Below are positions 45,622-55,626 of a stretch of DNA of 64,000 nucleotides, in pieces; positions within the stretch are counted from its first letter, which is position 1; each line of letters begins with the position of its first letter. Made by a program: the position numbers and the translations under genes. The notes below the pieces were generated by a model. It saw only the letters and a list, made by a program, of their open reading frames with translations. It was not told where the DNA came from and made no database searches. The DNA comes from Rhizobium sp. FKL33 (GTDB lineage Bacteria; Pseudomonadota; Alphaproteobacteria; Rhizobiales; Rhizobiaceae): NCBI RefSeq assembly GCF_005222915.1, contig NZ_STFX01000028.1, positions 157,125-221,124 on the forward strand, written 5' to 3'.

Positions 45622-47322
45622 TTATTCGCCGCGGTTCTTCAGAGCCGCGCCAAGGATGTCGCCGAGCGACGCGCCGGAGTCGGACGAACCGAACTGCGCG
45701 ACGGCTTCCTTCTCTTCAGCGATTTCCAGAGCCTTGATCGAAAGCTGAACCTTGCGGTCCTTCTTCGAGAAGTTGGTGACGCGGGCGTCGACAACCTGAC
45801 CGACCTGGAAGCGCTCGGGGCGCTGTTCGTCGCGATCGCGGGACAGGTCCGCGCGGCGGATGAACGACACCAGCTCTTCGTGGTTGACCAGCTTCACTTC
45901 GATGCCGCCATCGTTGATCGCGATGACTTCGCACGAAACGACGGCGTTCTTGCGCAGATCGCCAGACGTTGCGGCTTCGCCGACAGCGTCGCGGCCGAGC
46001 TGCTTGATGCCCAGCGAGATGCGCTCCTTGTCGACGTCCACATCGAGAACGACGGCCTTGACGACATCGCCCTTGTTGAACTCTTCGATGACCTGTTCGC
46101 CCGGACGGTTCCAGTCGAGGTCGGAGAGGTGCACCATGCCGTCCACGTCGCCGTCGAGGCCGATGAACAGGCCGAATTCGGTCTTGTTCTTGACTTCGCC
46201 TTCAACGACAGCGCCAGCCGGATGAGCGTTGGCGAACGCCTGCCAGGGGTTCTCGAGGGTCTGCTTGAGGCCGAGCGAGATGCGGCGCTTGGACGGATCG
46301 ACTTCCAGAACCACGACGTCGACTTCCTGCGTGGTGGACAGGATCTTGCCGGGGTGGACGTTCTTCTTGGTCCAGGACATTTCGGAGATGTGGATGAGGC
46401 CTTCGATGCCCGGCTCCAGTTCCACGAATGCGCCGTAGTCGGTGATGTTGGTGACAGTGCCGGTGATCTTCTTGCCGACCGGGTACTTCGCGCCAATATC
46501 GCCCCAGGGATCCGACTCGAGCTGCTTCATGCCGAGCGAGATACGATGGGTTTCCTGGTTGATGCGGATGATCTGAACCTTGACCTGCTGGCCAATGGAC
46601 AGGATTTCCGACGGATGGTTGACGCGGCGCCAGGCCATGTCGGTGACGTGCAGCAGGCCGTCGATGCCGCCGAGATCCACGAATGCGCCGTAATCGGTGA
46701 TGTTCTTGACGACACCCTCGACAACCTGGCCTTCTTCGAGGTTCTGGACGATTTCAGAACGCTGCTCGGCGCGCGACTCTTCGAGAACCGTGCGGCGGGA
46801 CACGACGATGTTGCCGCGACGCTTGTCCATCTTGAGGATTTCGAAGGGCTGCGGGACATGCATCAGCGGGGTGACGTCGCGGATCGGACGGATGTCGACC
46901 TGCGAGCGCGGCAGGAAGGCGATGGCGCCGTCGAGATCGACGGTGAAGCCGCCCTTGACCTGGTTGAAGATCACGCCTTCGACGCGTTCGCCGGCGTTGA
47001 ACTTGACTTCCAGCTTGGTCCAGCTTTCTTCGCGGCGAGCCTTCTCGCGCGACAGAACAGCTTCGCCCATGGCGTTTTCGATGCGATCGACATAAACTTC
47101 AACTTCGTCGCCGACCTTCAGCGAGCCGTCCTTGGCGCGGGCGCCGAATTCCTTGAGCGGAACGCGACCTTCGACCTTCAGACCGACGTCAACAATGGCG
47201 ACGTCCTTTTCGATGGCGGTGATGATGCCCTTGGTCACATAACCTTCGGCGAGGTCGACCTTGGAAAAGGATTCTTCGAGGAGGGACGCGAAGTCCTCCT
47301 TCAGGGAGTTAGCTGCGGACAT
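45622..47322 (-). CDS. rpsA: 30S ribosomal protein S1
   Basis: 566 residues with six S1 repeats, for example GYVTKGIITAIEKDVAIVDV, VEGVVKNITDYGAFVDLGGI, ITGTVTNITDYGAFVELEPG and VEGEVKNKTEFGLFIGLDGD. It binds mRNA and helps recruit it to the 30S subunit. The cmk-rpsA order on the same strand, with 131 bases between, is the usual one. A strong terminator follows. Confidence 0.97.
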   Translation of the reverse strand: MSAANSLKEDFASLLEESFSKVDLAEGYVTKGIITAIEKDVAIVDVGLKVEGRVPLKEFGARAKDGSLKVGDEVEVYVDRIENAMGEAVLSREKARREESWTKLEVKFNAGERVEGVIFNQVKGGFTVDLDGAIAFLPRSQVDIRPIRDVTPLMHVPQPFEILKMDKRRGNIVVSRRTVLEESRAEQRSEIVQNLEEGQVVEGVVKNITDYGAFVDLGGIDGLLHVTDMAWRRVNHPSEILSIGQQVKVQIIRINQETHRISLGMKQLESDPWGDIGAKYPVGKKITGTVTNITDYGAFVELEPGIEGLIHISEMSWTKKNVHPGKILSTTQEVDVVVLEVDPSKRRISLGLKQTLENPWQAFANAHPAGAVVEGEVKNKTEFGLFIGLDGDVDGMVHLSDLDWNRPGEQVIEEFNKGDVVKAVVLDVDVDKERISLGIKQLGRDAVGEAATSGDLRKNAVVSCEVIAINDGGIEVKLVNHEELVSFIRRADLSRDRDEQRPERFQVGQVVDARVTNFSKKDRKVQLSIKALEIAEEKEAVAQFGSSDSGASLGDILGAALKNRGE

Positions 47323-47453
47323 TGGTTCTCCAAACGGGCGACATCTTGTCCAGAAGTCGCCGAAAGCGCCGGGGTTAGTGGTTAAACACAGGCTTTCCCC
47401 ATAGTCCGGCCCTCAAAAACGGGGCAGATCCGGCGCGCGGAATACAGGAAAAC

Positions 47454-48080
47454 CTATTTCAGGCGCGCGTCGATGATAGCCTTCGCTGCCTGAAACGCCG
47501 CCTCTATACCCATTTCGGACGTATCAATCAAGTGCGCATCAGCCGCTGGTTTCAACGGGCTGTCAGCGCGCCCCATGTCGCGCGCATCGCGCTTGACGAG
47601 GTCGGCCAAAACCGTATCGAAATCACCCGACCCGCCATTGGCCCGGATCTCGTCGAGGCGTCTCTGGGCCCGCACGTCCGCAGACGCGGTCACATAGAGC
47701 TTCACCTCCGCATCCGGGCAGACAACGGTGCCGATATCGCGGCCGTCGAGCACCGCGCCGGGATATCGGCGAGAGAAGCGCCGTTGCGCCTCGACCAGTT
47801 CACGCCGCATATCAGGCATCACCGCAATGCGGGAGGCCACTTCGCCGATCGCATGGGCAGAGAGAACGGCACGGTCCAGTTGCGAGAGATCGAGACCGCG
47901 CGCAGCGTCGACGGCCAGCCTCTCGTCATCAAGGGCAAAACCTTGATCCAGCATGGCTTTGGCGACCGCGCGATAAGTCAGTCCGGTGTCGAGATGATGA
48001 TAGCCATAGGCGTCCGCAATCCTTCGAGAAAGCGTTCCCTTTCCAGCGGCAGCTGGGCCATCAATGGCTATTGTCGGCAT
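47454..48080 (-). CDS. cmk: (d)CMP kinase
   Basis: 208 residues from the ATG at 48080; a longer frame start is rejected because [20 protein letters not shown] is the conserved N-terminus, with P-loop residues 8-15. [12 protein letters not shown] and [20 protein letters not shown] are CMP kinase motifs, and [20 protein letters not shown] is the C-terminal signature. It phosphorylates CMP and dCMP with ATP. It lies upstream of rpsA on the same strand. Confidence 0.96.
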   Translation of the reverse strand: MPTIAIDGPAAAGKGTLSRRIADAYGYHHLDTGLTYRAVAKAMLDQGFALDDERLAVDAARGLDLSQLDRAVLSAHAIGEVASRIAVMPDMRRELVEAQRRFSRRYPGAVLDGRDIGTVVCPDAEVKLYVTASADVRAQRRLDEIRANGGSGDFDTVLADLVKRDARDMGRADSPLKPAADAHLIDTSEMGIEAAFQAAKAIIDARLK

Positions 48081-48220
48081 TCCCAAATCCTGATCGTGAC
48101 AAGAATCATAAAGCAGTCGCACCGCAGCGAGGTTTTTTCATAGGCAGAGACGCGGCCCTTGCCAAGCGCTCACCGATGAATTGCCGCGCGCGTTTCGTCC
48201 TTGTCCCGATCGCAGTCTTG

Positions 48221-50188
48221 TCATGCGCGGCTGAGCGCCACCACCGGATCGAGACGGGACGCATTCCGCGCCGGCAGAAAACCGAACAGAATGCCGATCA
48301 GCGTCGAGACGACAAAGGCCCCGACGATCGACGGCGTCGAATAGATGAAGGCGAATTTGTCGGTCAACAGCGAGACCAGACCGCCGAGCCCGAAAGCCGT
48401 CGCCACACCGAGGAAACCGCCGACAAAGCAGACCAGCACCGCCTCGGTGAGGAATTGCTGGAGAATGTCGGAACGCCGCGCCCCGACCGCCATGCGCACG
48501 CCGATCTCCTGAACCCGCTCGGAGACCGACACAAGCATGATGTTCATGACGCCGATGCCGCCGACGATCAGGGAAATCACCGCGATAGCGGCCACCAGCA
48601 GCGTCAGCGTCTGGGCTGTCGCCGTGATGGTCTGGCGGATCTGGTCGGTGTTGAAGATGAAGAAGTCCTTGGTTCCGTGCCGGGCCGTCAGGAACTCGGT
48701 CGCCGCCTGTTCGGCGAGCGTGGTGTTGGCGTCGTCGGAGACCTTGAGCAGAATGGAGCGCAGGCTGGTCTCGCCCGTCAACCGCGCCTGAACCGTGGTG
48801 AACGGCAGATAGACATTGAGATTGCCGGAGCCTCCGAAGCTCTGCTCCTGCGGCTCGATCACGCCGATGATGCGACAGGGCACCGAACCGACGAGCAGGA
48901 TCTGTCCGACCGCCTCTTCATCGGGAAACAGGGTCTTGCGGGTGTTGTCGTCGATGACGACGTCCTGAGCGAGCGTATCGACGCTCGAACCGTCGAAGAA
49001 ACGTCCGGAGGCGAGCGTGGCGTTGCGGACGCCGAAAAAGCCGGGACCGACGCCATTGACCAAAGCGGACGCCTCCTGCGATCCCCGCCGCAATGTCAGG
49101 CTTTTGGTCACCGTGGGCGTGACGCCGGCGGCATAGGGCTGGGTCGCCAGCGCTTCCGCATCGGCGAGCACCAGCGTCTGGACCTTTTCGGAGCGGACAT
49201 CGCCGAAATTCTTGCCGGGGAAGATCTCGAGCGTATTGGCGCCCAGGCGGGAGATTTCCTGCAGCACCATTTTCTGCGATCCCGCGCCGATCGCCACGAC
49301 GCTGACCACCGAGGCAATGCCGATGATGATGCCGAGCATGGTCAGAAAAGTGCGGAGGCGATGCGCGTTCATGGCGATCAGCGCCATGCGGAACGCTTCG
49401 CCGAAGCGGTCGAACCCGGCCATCACAACGTTTCCGGCCGAAACCTTCCGTCGCGAGACGGCGTCGGACGCCGCCTTGGGCGCCTCGTTCTCGTCATTGT
49501 ATTCAGTCCGGCGATCGGCGACGATTCGCCCGTCGGAGATTTCCACCACCCGACGAGCCCGGCGGGCCACCGCCATGTCGTGGGTGACGATGATCACCGT
49601 ATGGCCTTCAGCGTTCAACTCCTCGAGAATCCTCAGCATCTCTTCGCCGGTCCTGGTGTCGAGAGCCCCGGTGGGTTCGTCGGCGAGGATGACGTCGGCT
49701 CCGTTGATCAGCGCACGCGCAATGGAAACGCGCTGTTGCTGACCGCCTGACAGTTGGCCCGGCCGGTGGCTGAGCCGTTCGCCCATGCCCAGCCGCCGCA
49801 ACATAGCCTTGGCCCGGTCACGCCGCTCGGACGCCGACATGCCGGAATAGATCGCCGGGATCTCGGCATTGGACAGGGCCGAGAGTTCGCCGAGCAGATG
49901 ATAGCGCTGGAAAATGAAGCCGAAATGCTCGCGGCGGAGTTGGGCGAGTTCATCCGGATCGAGATCCGACGTCAGCCGGCCGCCGATACGGTAGTCGCCG
50001 GCGCTCGGCCGGTCGAGACATCCGAGGATGTTCATCAGGGTGGATTTGCCCGATCCCGAAGGACCGATGATCGCGACGAATTCACCGGCGGCGATGTCGA
50101 GGTCGATATCTTTGAGAACGGCGATCACGTCTTCGCCGGCCGGGAATTCCCTGCGGACCTTCTGAAGCGAGATGAGCGGATCGGCCAT
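48221..50188 (-). CDS. macB: MacB-type ABC transporter (fused ATPase and permease)
   Basis: 655 residues. ATPase: Walker A IGPSGSGKST (41-50), signature RPGQLSGGQQQRVSIARAL, Walker B DVILADEPTGALD. The permease half has one transmembrane helix near 275 (FLTMLGIIIGIASVVSVVAI), a large periplasmic domain, and three C-terminal helices with the FtsX fold. MacB with MacA and an outer membrane channel exports macrolides, lipopeptides or virulence factors. The start is two bases after the macA stop, so the pair is coupled. No outer membrane factor gene is nearby. Confidence 0.93.
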   Translation of the reverse strand: MADPLISLQKVRREFPAGEDVIAVLKDIDLDIAAGEFVAIIGPSGSGKSTLMNILGCLDRPSAGDYRIGGRLTSDLDPDELAQLRREHFGFIFQRYHLLGELSALSNAEIPAIYSGMSASERRDRAKAMLRRLGMGERLSHRPGQLSGGQQQRVSIARALINGADVILADEPTGALDTRTGEEMLRILEELNAEGHTVIIVTHDMAVARRARRVVEISDGRIVADRRTEYNDENEAPKAASDAVSRRKVSAGNVVMAGFDRFGEAFRMALIAMNAHRLRTFLTMLGIIIGIASVVSVVAIGAGSQKMVLQEISRLGANTLEIFPGKNFGDVRSEKVQTLVLADAEALATQPYAAGVTPTVTKSLTLRRGSQEASALVNGVGPGFFGVRNATLASGRFFDGSSVDTLAQDVVIDDNTRKTLFPDEEAVGQILLVGSVPCRIIGVIEPQEQSFGGSGNLNVYLPFTTVQARLTGETSLRSILLKVSDDANTTLAEQAATEFLTARHGTKDFFIFNTDQIRQTITATAQTLTLLVAAIAVISLIVGGIGVMNIMLVSVSERVQEIGVRMAVGARRSDILQQFLTEAVLVCFVGGFLGVATAFGLGGLVSLLTDKFAFIYSTPSIVGAFVVSTLIGILFGFLPARNASRLDPVVALSRA

Positions 50189-50190
50189 GG

Positions 50191-51408
50191 TCACAGCCTC
50201 ATCGGCGGGGGGCCGAAGTCATTGGAGACAGCGGCCGAAGTCGAACCGCGGCTCGTCACGACGACATCGCCTTCCTCCAGGCCAGACTTGATTTCTGTGC
50301 GCAACCTGTCGCTCAGGCCGGTCTCGACCTCGCGGGTGACGATCGTCCTATTCGGTCCGATCACGTCGACGCGGCTCTTGCCGCCCGGCTCGGCTGGCGG
50401 ACGGATCGCGGAGGCGGGAACGAGAATCACGTTCTCGGCGCGGCCCAGCACGATGTGCACCTGCGCCGTCATATAGGTCTTGAGCACGCCATCGGCGTTG
50501 GGCGTCGTGAAACGGCCGTAATAGTAGATGGCTTCCGACGTCGACGAGGTGCTGCTGGCGCTGCTCGACGAACTGGAGGTCGCAATCTCCGAATCCGAGC
50601 GCAGGCTATCGGGAGCAGGGTCGATCGAATCGAGCCGGGCGTCCCAGCGGCGCGCGCCGTCGCCCAGCACGGTGAAATAGACGTCCTGGCCGGGCTTGAC
50701 GTTGACGACATCCGCCTCCGAGATCTCGGCCTGAACCAGCATCCGGTCGATCTGACCGAGAACAACGATGGTCGGGGCGGTCTGGGCAGCATTCACAGTC
50801 TGCCCCTGCTGCGCCACGATCAGCAACACGGTCCCGTCCATCGGCGCGGTGATCCGTGTGTAGCCGAGATCGACCTTGGCGTTTTCCACAGCCACTTCAG
50901 CCTCGGCGATCTGCGCGTCGAGGGCGGCGATTTGCGCACGGGTGGTCGCCACGCTCGTCTCGGCGCTTTCGAATGCATCCTGGGATGTGGCGCGGCTGGA
51001 AAGCCCCTGCCGCGATCGCTGGAGCGCCGATTCGACATAGGTCAGCGTGGCACGTTTTTCATCGCGCTGCGCCTTCACATTGGCGAGCGCAGCCTGCGCC
51101 GTCTTCAGCGCATTCTGCTGGGTGAGACTGTCGATCTCAGCGATCAGATCGCCTTCCGAGACTTTCTGGCCGAGCTTGACATGGAGATCCGTGATGCGGC
51201 CCGACGCCTGCGCGCCGACCGCGACCAGTTGCGACGGACGCACCGTTCCCGTCGCCAGGACGGCCACCTCGATGTCTCCCCGCGTCGCCTTGGCAGTGAT
51301 GACATTGGCGAGGGGATCATCGGCCTTCGTCCGGCTCTGCCATATATAGCCGCCTGCCCCGGCGACCAGCAGGATCGCCAGCGTCAACCAGCCCGCCCAT
51401 CTCTTCAT
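50191..51408 (-). CDS. macA: MacA-type periplasmic adaptor (HlyD family)
   Basis: 405 residues. N-terminal anchor WLTLAILLVAGAGGYIWQSR, then VLATGTVRPSQLVAVGAQAS with lipoyl half-motifs, a coiled-coil hairpin around residues 105-185 (KRATLTYVESALQRSRQGLS), and the second lipoyl half ITAPMDGTVLLIVAQQGQTV. A serine-rich stretch near residue 270 (SSSSSSASSTSSTSEA) interrupts the barrel domain. It bridges MacB to an outer membrane protein. It opens the macAB operon. Confidence 0.93.
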   Translation of the reverse strand: MKRWAGWLTLAILLVAGAGGYIWQSRTKADDPLANVITAKATRGDIEVAVLATGTVRPSQLVAVGAQASGRITDLHVKLGQKVSEGDLIAEIDSLTQQNALKTAQAALANVKAQRDEKRATLTYVESALQRSRQGLSSRATSQDAFESAETSVATTRAQIAALDAQIAEAEVAVENAKVDLGYTRITAPMDGTVLLIVAQQGQTVNAAQTAPTIVVLGQIDRMLVQAEISEADVVNVKPGQDVYFTVLGDGARRWDARLDSIDPAPDSLRSDSEIATSSSSSSASSTSSTSEAIYYYGRFTTPNADGVLKTYMTAQVHIVLGRAENVILVPASAIRPPAEPGGKSRVDVIGPNRTIVTREVETGLSDRLRTEIKSGLEEGDVVVTSRGSTSAAVSNDFGPPPMRL

Positions 51409-51611
51409 TATCGTCTCACTCCAAACGGTTTGGCGTCGCTCCCAGGCCTCTCCGGCTGCCGTGCGGGCTCGACCGCAGGCAGCATCACGAAGACATGACC
51501 GAACGGGACGCCGCAGCTGTCATGAGACCGATGTAGGCAGAGCAATGGGTCGCGTCAAAGGCGAAGTCCCAAGACTTACAAAACTTTACCTAGATGCGAC
51601 GCTTCTTCGCA

Positions 51612-52220
51612 TCACGCAAGCGCCTGGCGAACGGCCTTTCGCTCCCCCATTCGACCGAAATGCTCGGCGATGCCAGGAAAATCACCGATCTCGACGCCGT
51701 CGCCTTCCAACCAGGTCTCGATGGTGAAGAGATAGGCATCGGCCACCGTATAGATCTCGCCCATCACCCAGGGGCCGCGAAAGAGTTCTCTTTCGATCAA
51801 TTCCATGCAGGCGGCCATGGTCTCCGGCACCTTGCGCTTCATGTCGTCGAACGAAGCGGGTTCTGACGCCCAGCGCGATCCGCGCCGGCCATGCGCATGC
51901 GCGACATGGACCGTGGCGGCCAGATAGGCATTGAAAGCCTGCAATTCGGCGAAGGCGAAGGGATCGTCCAGCGGCGCGAGCCCGGCCTGCGGAAACATCT
52001 GCGCCAGATAGGCGAGCAGAGCAGGCGTTTCGGAGAGAACACCGCGTTCGGTGACGAGCGCCGGCACCCGACCCTTCGGATTGATGGCGAGATAATCCGG
52101 CGACGTCTGCTCCTGCTTGGCGAAGTCGACCCGTATAAGCTCGTAGGGCGCCCCGATTTCTTCGAGAACGATGCGGGTGGCGAGCGCGCAGGTGCCGGGA
52201 GCATAGAAGAGTTTCAGCAT
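51612..52220 (-). CDS. Glutathione S-transferase family protein
   Basis: 202 residues from the ATG at 52220. The thioredoxin-like N-domain starts MLKLFYAPGTCALATRIVLE and holds NPKGRVPALV and the cis-Pro/SETPAL segment that binds glutathione. The C-domain contains MGEIYTVADAYLFTIETWLE, including the N-capping box T-V-A-D. A beta-class-like Cys (C11) is present. Substrate unknown. Alone; about 290 bases upstream is the divergent TIGR02300 gene. Confidence 0.9.
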   Translation of the reverse strand: MLKLFYAPGTCALATRIVLEEIGAPYELIRVDFAKQEQTSPDYLAINPKGRVPALVTERGVLSETPALLAYLAQMFPQAGLAPLDDPFAFAELQAFNAYLAATVHVAHAHGRRGSRWASEPASFDDMKRKVPETMAACMELIERELFRGPWVMGEIYTVADAYLFTIETWLEGDGVEIGDFPGIAEHFGRMGERKAVRQALA

Positions 52221-52513
52221 GGTCAGCTTTCGCGATGGACGGGGTTCCGTTATCCCGCGACCCGCAGCGTTCGGCAAGAGCCGCCGTTCCAACGAAAAGC
52301 TTTTCCAGGCGACGACAAAGCCATATCCGCGCAAACCGTGTTTCGGCCATAATCGGCGCGCGCCGCTGATTCGCGGGGCGATTAGGCTTTGACAGACGCG
52401 CCCAAGAAAGATAAGGGCGTGATCCCTGAAAATGACCATCGCCGCTATGGCGCCCGCCGTTTCCGGCATTTCGGACGGCTTCTTTTCAAGCTTACCACTC
52501 AAGAGGTCTAGAC

Positions 52514-52903
52514 GTGGCAAAACCCGAACTCGGAACCAAGCGCATCGACCCGGAAACGGGCAAGAAATTTTACGACCTGAACCGCGATCCGGTCGTCTCG
52601 CCCTATACCGGCAAGTCCTATCCGCTCTCCTTCTTCGAAGAGCATTCCGTGGCCAAGGTTCTGGAGAAGGACGAGGAAGAGGATGTGGCGGAAGTCGACA
52701 CCGAATCCACGGAAGTCGAGCTCGTCTCGCTCGAGGAAGCCGACGACGAAGCAGCCGGCACCGAGGAAATTCCGGATCTCGGCGACGACGACGTGGATAT
52801 CGGCGACGATGACGACGACACCTTCCTCGAACAGGACGAGGATGAGGACGAAGACGACATGACCGGCCTGATCGGCGTCGGCTCGGACGAAGACGAAGTT
52901 TGA
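52514..52903 (+). CDS. TIGR02300 family (FYDLN acid domain) protein
   Basis: 129 residues from a GTG at 52514 with AAGAGG about 8 bases upstream; no ATG would keep the conserved start. The first ~55 residues, with KRIDPETGKKFYDLNRDP and VVSPYTGKSYP, are the FYDLN domain restricted to alphaproteobacteria. The rest is extremely acidic (DDDVDIGDDDDDTFLEQDED). Function unknown. A hairpin with an A7 loop follows the stop. Confidence 0.93.
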   Translation: MAKPELGTKRIDPETGKKFYDLNRDPVVSPYTGKSYPLSFFEEHSVAKVLEKDEEEDVAEVDTESTEVELVSLEEADDEAAGTEEIPDLGDDDVDIGDDDDDTFLEQDEDEDEDDMTGLIGVGSDEDEV

Positions 52904-52918
52904 TTTTGCTGACTTTTC

Positions 52919-52954
52919 CGGGCCGATAAAAAAAATCGGCCCGAATTCATTTTA
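52919..52954 (+). terminator. Terminator after the TIGR02300 gene
   Basis: CGGGCCGAT (52919-52927), loop of seven A, ATCGGCCCG (52935-52943), then AATTCATTTT. Confidence 0.7.
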
Positions 52955-52958
52955 TCGC

Positions 52959-52987
52959 TTGCCAATCCGAATAAGCGACAATATACA
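52959..52987 (+). promoter_or_regulatory. Sigma70-type promoter of tRNA-Ala
   Basis: TTGCCA (52959-52964), exactly 17 bases, then TATACA (52982-52987), about 55 bases upstream of the tRNA. Confidence 0.5.
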
Positions 52988-53041
52988 GCGGCCACCGACA
53001 CGGAAACGGGGTCGGGACCACCCGCCGGACACGGCAAGGAT

Positions 53042-53117
<76 letters not shown>

Positions 53118-53394
53118 AATTTTCTTCCCAGAACTCCCCGAAACTGCACTGCTCCAAAGAGACCCGACATTCCCGTGGGTTAGCGCCTACGGTCTCTATT
53201 TCTCCCCCAGACGCCTGGCGTTATCTCCTCTCTTTCCGCCCTTTCCCGGCCGCAGTCTCTGTCGGCCCTCACCTGCGTCCACTAATTTTGCCGGGTGGGC
53301 GTGGTGGCCTGGATACGTCCGCCGGCAATGAAGAAAGCCCGCGCCAGGACGACACGGACTGTGGAGGATCGTTGGGGACAGTGTCTTGGTATTT

Positions 53395-55110
53395 TTACCC
53401 GCCGAGCAGCGCGGCCTGCTCTGTCCAGCTCGCGGGAATATCCACCAGCCGTGAGAGGGTGCGGACGGTGAGATCGGCAGGCTGACGACCGGAGAGAATC
53501 GATTCGGTCAGCTGCGGCGACAGAAAGGCCAGCGGCAGAATGCGGCTGATATCGGCGCGATGCACGCCGAGCTGATCGGCAAGTTCGGCGATCGATGATG
53601 CCGAGCCGTTGGTGAGGCGGTTGAGATAGATGTGCGCCCTGGCGATGAGATCGATCAGCGCCTGATCCGGCTCTCGCCCATTGCCTGCCGATACCACCAT
53701 GCGCATCTCGACGCCGCGGCGTTTCATGGTCATCGGAACTGTGATGATGGAGGTTTCGTCATCATCATGGTTGTTGTCGGTGGAGTCTGTTGGTTTTGCG
53801 GCGCCATGTTGATCGTCGGGAATCAAGGCCTTGATCAGCGCGTCGCGGTTGACGTCGAATCGGATGTCGCTGGGAGAGATCGTGATCGCCTTGAAGATCA
53901 GACGGAAGCTATCCCGACGACGGAACGGATCGGGCGAAGCGAGGTCGTCCTTGAGACCGTTGAGCCGGTCCAGTGCGGCGGCGATGGCGTTTCCGGCTCC
54001 CGCCTGTTCCAGCCAGGTCGAGATTATGTTGGCGTTCTCAACAACGGCGTTGGCCTGGCTGAGCGCGATGCGCTCGAACTCATCGGCCGGAAGTCTCCAT
54101 CCGTCTTTTCTGCCCCTCGAGCTCTTTTGCAGGCGATGGGAGAGATAATAGCGATAGCGTCTCAAACCCTTTGCAGCGCTTGAGGGACTGAGGCGATCGC
54201 CGGTTTCGTCAAAGGCAATGCCGTTGAGCAGATGGATGTCAGGCGCCCCGCGTCCGCGACGGCCAGCGGTGCGGATCTCGGTGATCTCGGCCTGGACCGC
54301 ATCGAAGAGGTCCTGGGAGACAATCGCCTGCTGCTCCCCGTCATGGATGCGTCCCTTATGGGTGATCTTGCCGATATAGGTCGGGTTGGAGAGAAGATAG
54401 CGCAGCTGGCCATGGGTCATGGCTCGCCAGCGACGCGGCGTCTCCATCTCGGTATTGCCCTTCGCATAGGATTTGCAGGCGGCGTCGATCTCGTGCTTGA
54501 CCGCGCTCACCGATTTGAGCTCAACCACGCGACGAAAGAGATGGCGGACATAATCGGCGTCGTCTTCATCGACCTCCAGCTTGCGATTGTCGAGACGGTA
54601 GCCGAGCGGCACGCGGCCGCCCATGAACATGCCCTTCTGTTTGGAGGCGGCGATCTTGTCGCGGATGCGTTCGGCGGTGACCTCGCGCTCGAACTGGGCG
54701 AAGGACAGAAGGACATTGAGCGTCAGGCGACCCATCGACGTCGTGGTGTTGAACTGCTGGGTGACCGAAACGAAGGAGACGGAATGGCGGTCGAAGACAT
54801 CGACGAGTTTGGAAAAGTCCATCAGCGATCGGGTCAGACGGTCGATCTTGTAGACGACGACGATGTCGATCCGCCCTTCGCGGATATGCTGGAGCAGGCG
54901 CTGGATGGCCGGCCTCTCCAGCGTGCCGCCGGAGATGCCGCCATCGTCGTAGAATTCCGGGATCAGACGCCATCCCAGGCTGGCCTGCGAGGTGATGAAG
55001 GCGGCGCAGGCTTCGCGCTGGGCGTCGAGCGAGTTAAAACTCTGATCAAGCCCCTCCTCGCTCGATTTGCGGGTGTAGATGGCGCAGCGCAGTCGGCCCT
55101 TTTCGCTCAT
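53395..55110 (-). CDS. Large serine recombinase (resolvase N-terminal and recombinase domain)
   Basis: 571 residues from the ATG at 55110, which overlaps the DUF2924 stop as ATGA. The catalytic domain begins RCAIYTRKSSEEGLDQSFNS, with the nucleophile Ser in the RKS motif, followed by FYDDGGISGGTLERPA, VVVYKIDRLTRSLMDF and AQFEREVTAERIRDKI. The recombinase domain starts near residue 155 (GGRVPLGYRLDN), then a basic region; a Zn-ribbon with clear Cys pairs is not obvious. Its C-terminus has an HTH-like AELADQLGVHRADISRILPL. It is likely the integrase of an island or prophage beside tRNA-Ala. Confidence 0.92.
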   Translation of the reverse strand: MSEKGRLRCAIYTRKSSEEGLDQSFNSLDAQREACAAFITSQASLGWRLIPEFYDDGGISGGTLERPAIQRLLQHIREGRIDIVVVYKIDRLTRSLMDFSKLVDVFDRHSVSFVSVTQQFNTTTSMGRLTLNVLLSFAQFEREVTAERIRDKIAASKQKGMFMGGRVPLGYRLDNRKLEVDEDDADYVRHLFRRVVELKSVSAVKHEIDAACKSYAKGNTEMETPRRWRAMTHGQLRYLLSNPTYIGKITHKGRIHDGEQQAIVSQDLFDAVQAEITEIRTAGRRGRGAPDIHLLNGIAFDETGDRLSPSSAAKGLRRYRYYLSHRLQKSSRGRKDGWRLPADEFERIALSQANAVVENANIISTWLEQAGAGNAIAAALDRLNGLKDDLASPDPFRRRDSFRLIFKAITISPSDIRFDVNRDALIKALIPDDQHGAAKPTDSTDNNHDDDETSIITVPMTMKRRGVEMRMVVSAGNGREPDQALIDLIARAHIYLNRLTNGSASSIAELADQLGVHRADISRILPLAFLSPQLTESILSGRQPADLTVRTLSRLVDIPASWTEQAALLGG

Positions 55111-55625
55111 AGCCCGAAGAACCTCGGACCAGACCACTTCGCCCCGGTGATCGCATAGGCGATGGCCGTCAGTGAGCGGTGGATCGTGCCATCCAGCAGA
55201 TATCCCTCCGGCAAGACATCGACGACATAGCGCTTGCCATTCCACTCGCGGATCAGCCGCGCGCCGGGGACAGGAATGGATCGGATGTGAGGCGGACGCT
55301 CGGAAGAATCGGAGACAAGAACAGCAGAGGCACCGTCTTCAGGTTCCGGAGACGTCACCGCAACCGAAGCAGCAGCCGGTCGGGCGGCAAGCTTGGCCTC
55401 GGCAGCTCTGATGGCTGCTTTCAAAAGCCGCGTAGCGCTGACGGACAGTCCGCCGAGCATATCTTCCTGGATGCGCCATGCCGCCGAACGTATCAACAAA
55501 GGTTGACGCACGCCTGACGGCGGGGGCGCGCCATAGCGTTTACGCCAGAGATCGATGAGATCGGCGCGGGAAAGGCGATCGAGGGCTTGCAGCTGGTGTT
55601 CCAGCATTGGCTTGCGCTTGGCCAT
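55107..55625 (-). CDS. DUF2924 domain protein
   Basis: 172 residues. LDRLSRADLIDLWRKRYGAP, RQPLLIRSAAWRIQED and IPVPGARLIREWNGKRYVVD, then YAITGAKWSGPRFFGL, are the DUF2924 pattern. These genes are regularly found directly upstream of serine recombinases of this type in alphaproteobacteria and may help excision or DNA binding; the biochemical role is unknown. Its stop overlaps the recombinase start by four bases, so the two are coupled. Confidence 0.9.
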   Translation of the reverse strand: MAKRKPMLEHQLQALDRLSRADLIDLWRKRYGAPPPSGVRQPLLIRSAAWRIQEDMLGGLSVSATRLLKAAIRAAEAKLAARPAAASVAVTSPEPEDGASAVLVSDSSERPPHIRSIPVPGARLIREWNGKRYVVDVLPEGYLLDGTIHRSLTAIAYAITGAKWSGPRFFGL

Positions 55626-55626
55626 G

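Noticed and set aside
45880..47385. A 501-codon plus-strand frame opposite rpsA
   Set aside because: Antisense shadow of six S1 repeats; the repeated look comes from those.
48071..49750. A 559-codon plus-strand frame opposite macB
   Set aside because: Antisense shadow; MacB motifs on the other strand are complete.
53118..53394. Possible attachment site repeat of tRNA-Ala after the tRNA
   Set aside because: I could not find a second copy of the tRNA 3' end in the window, so no att site can be claimed.
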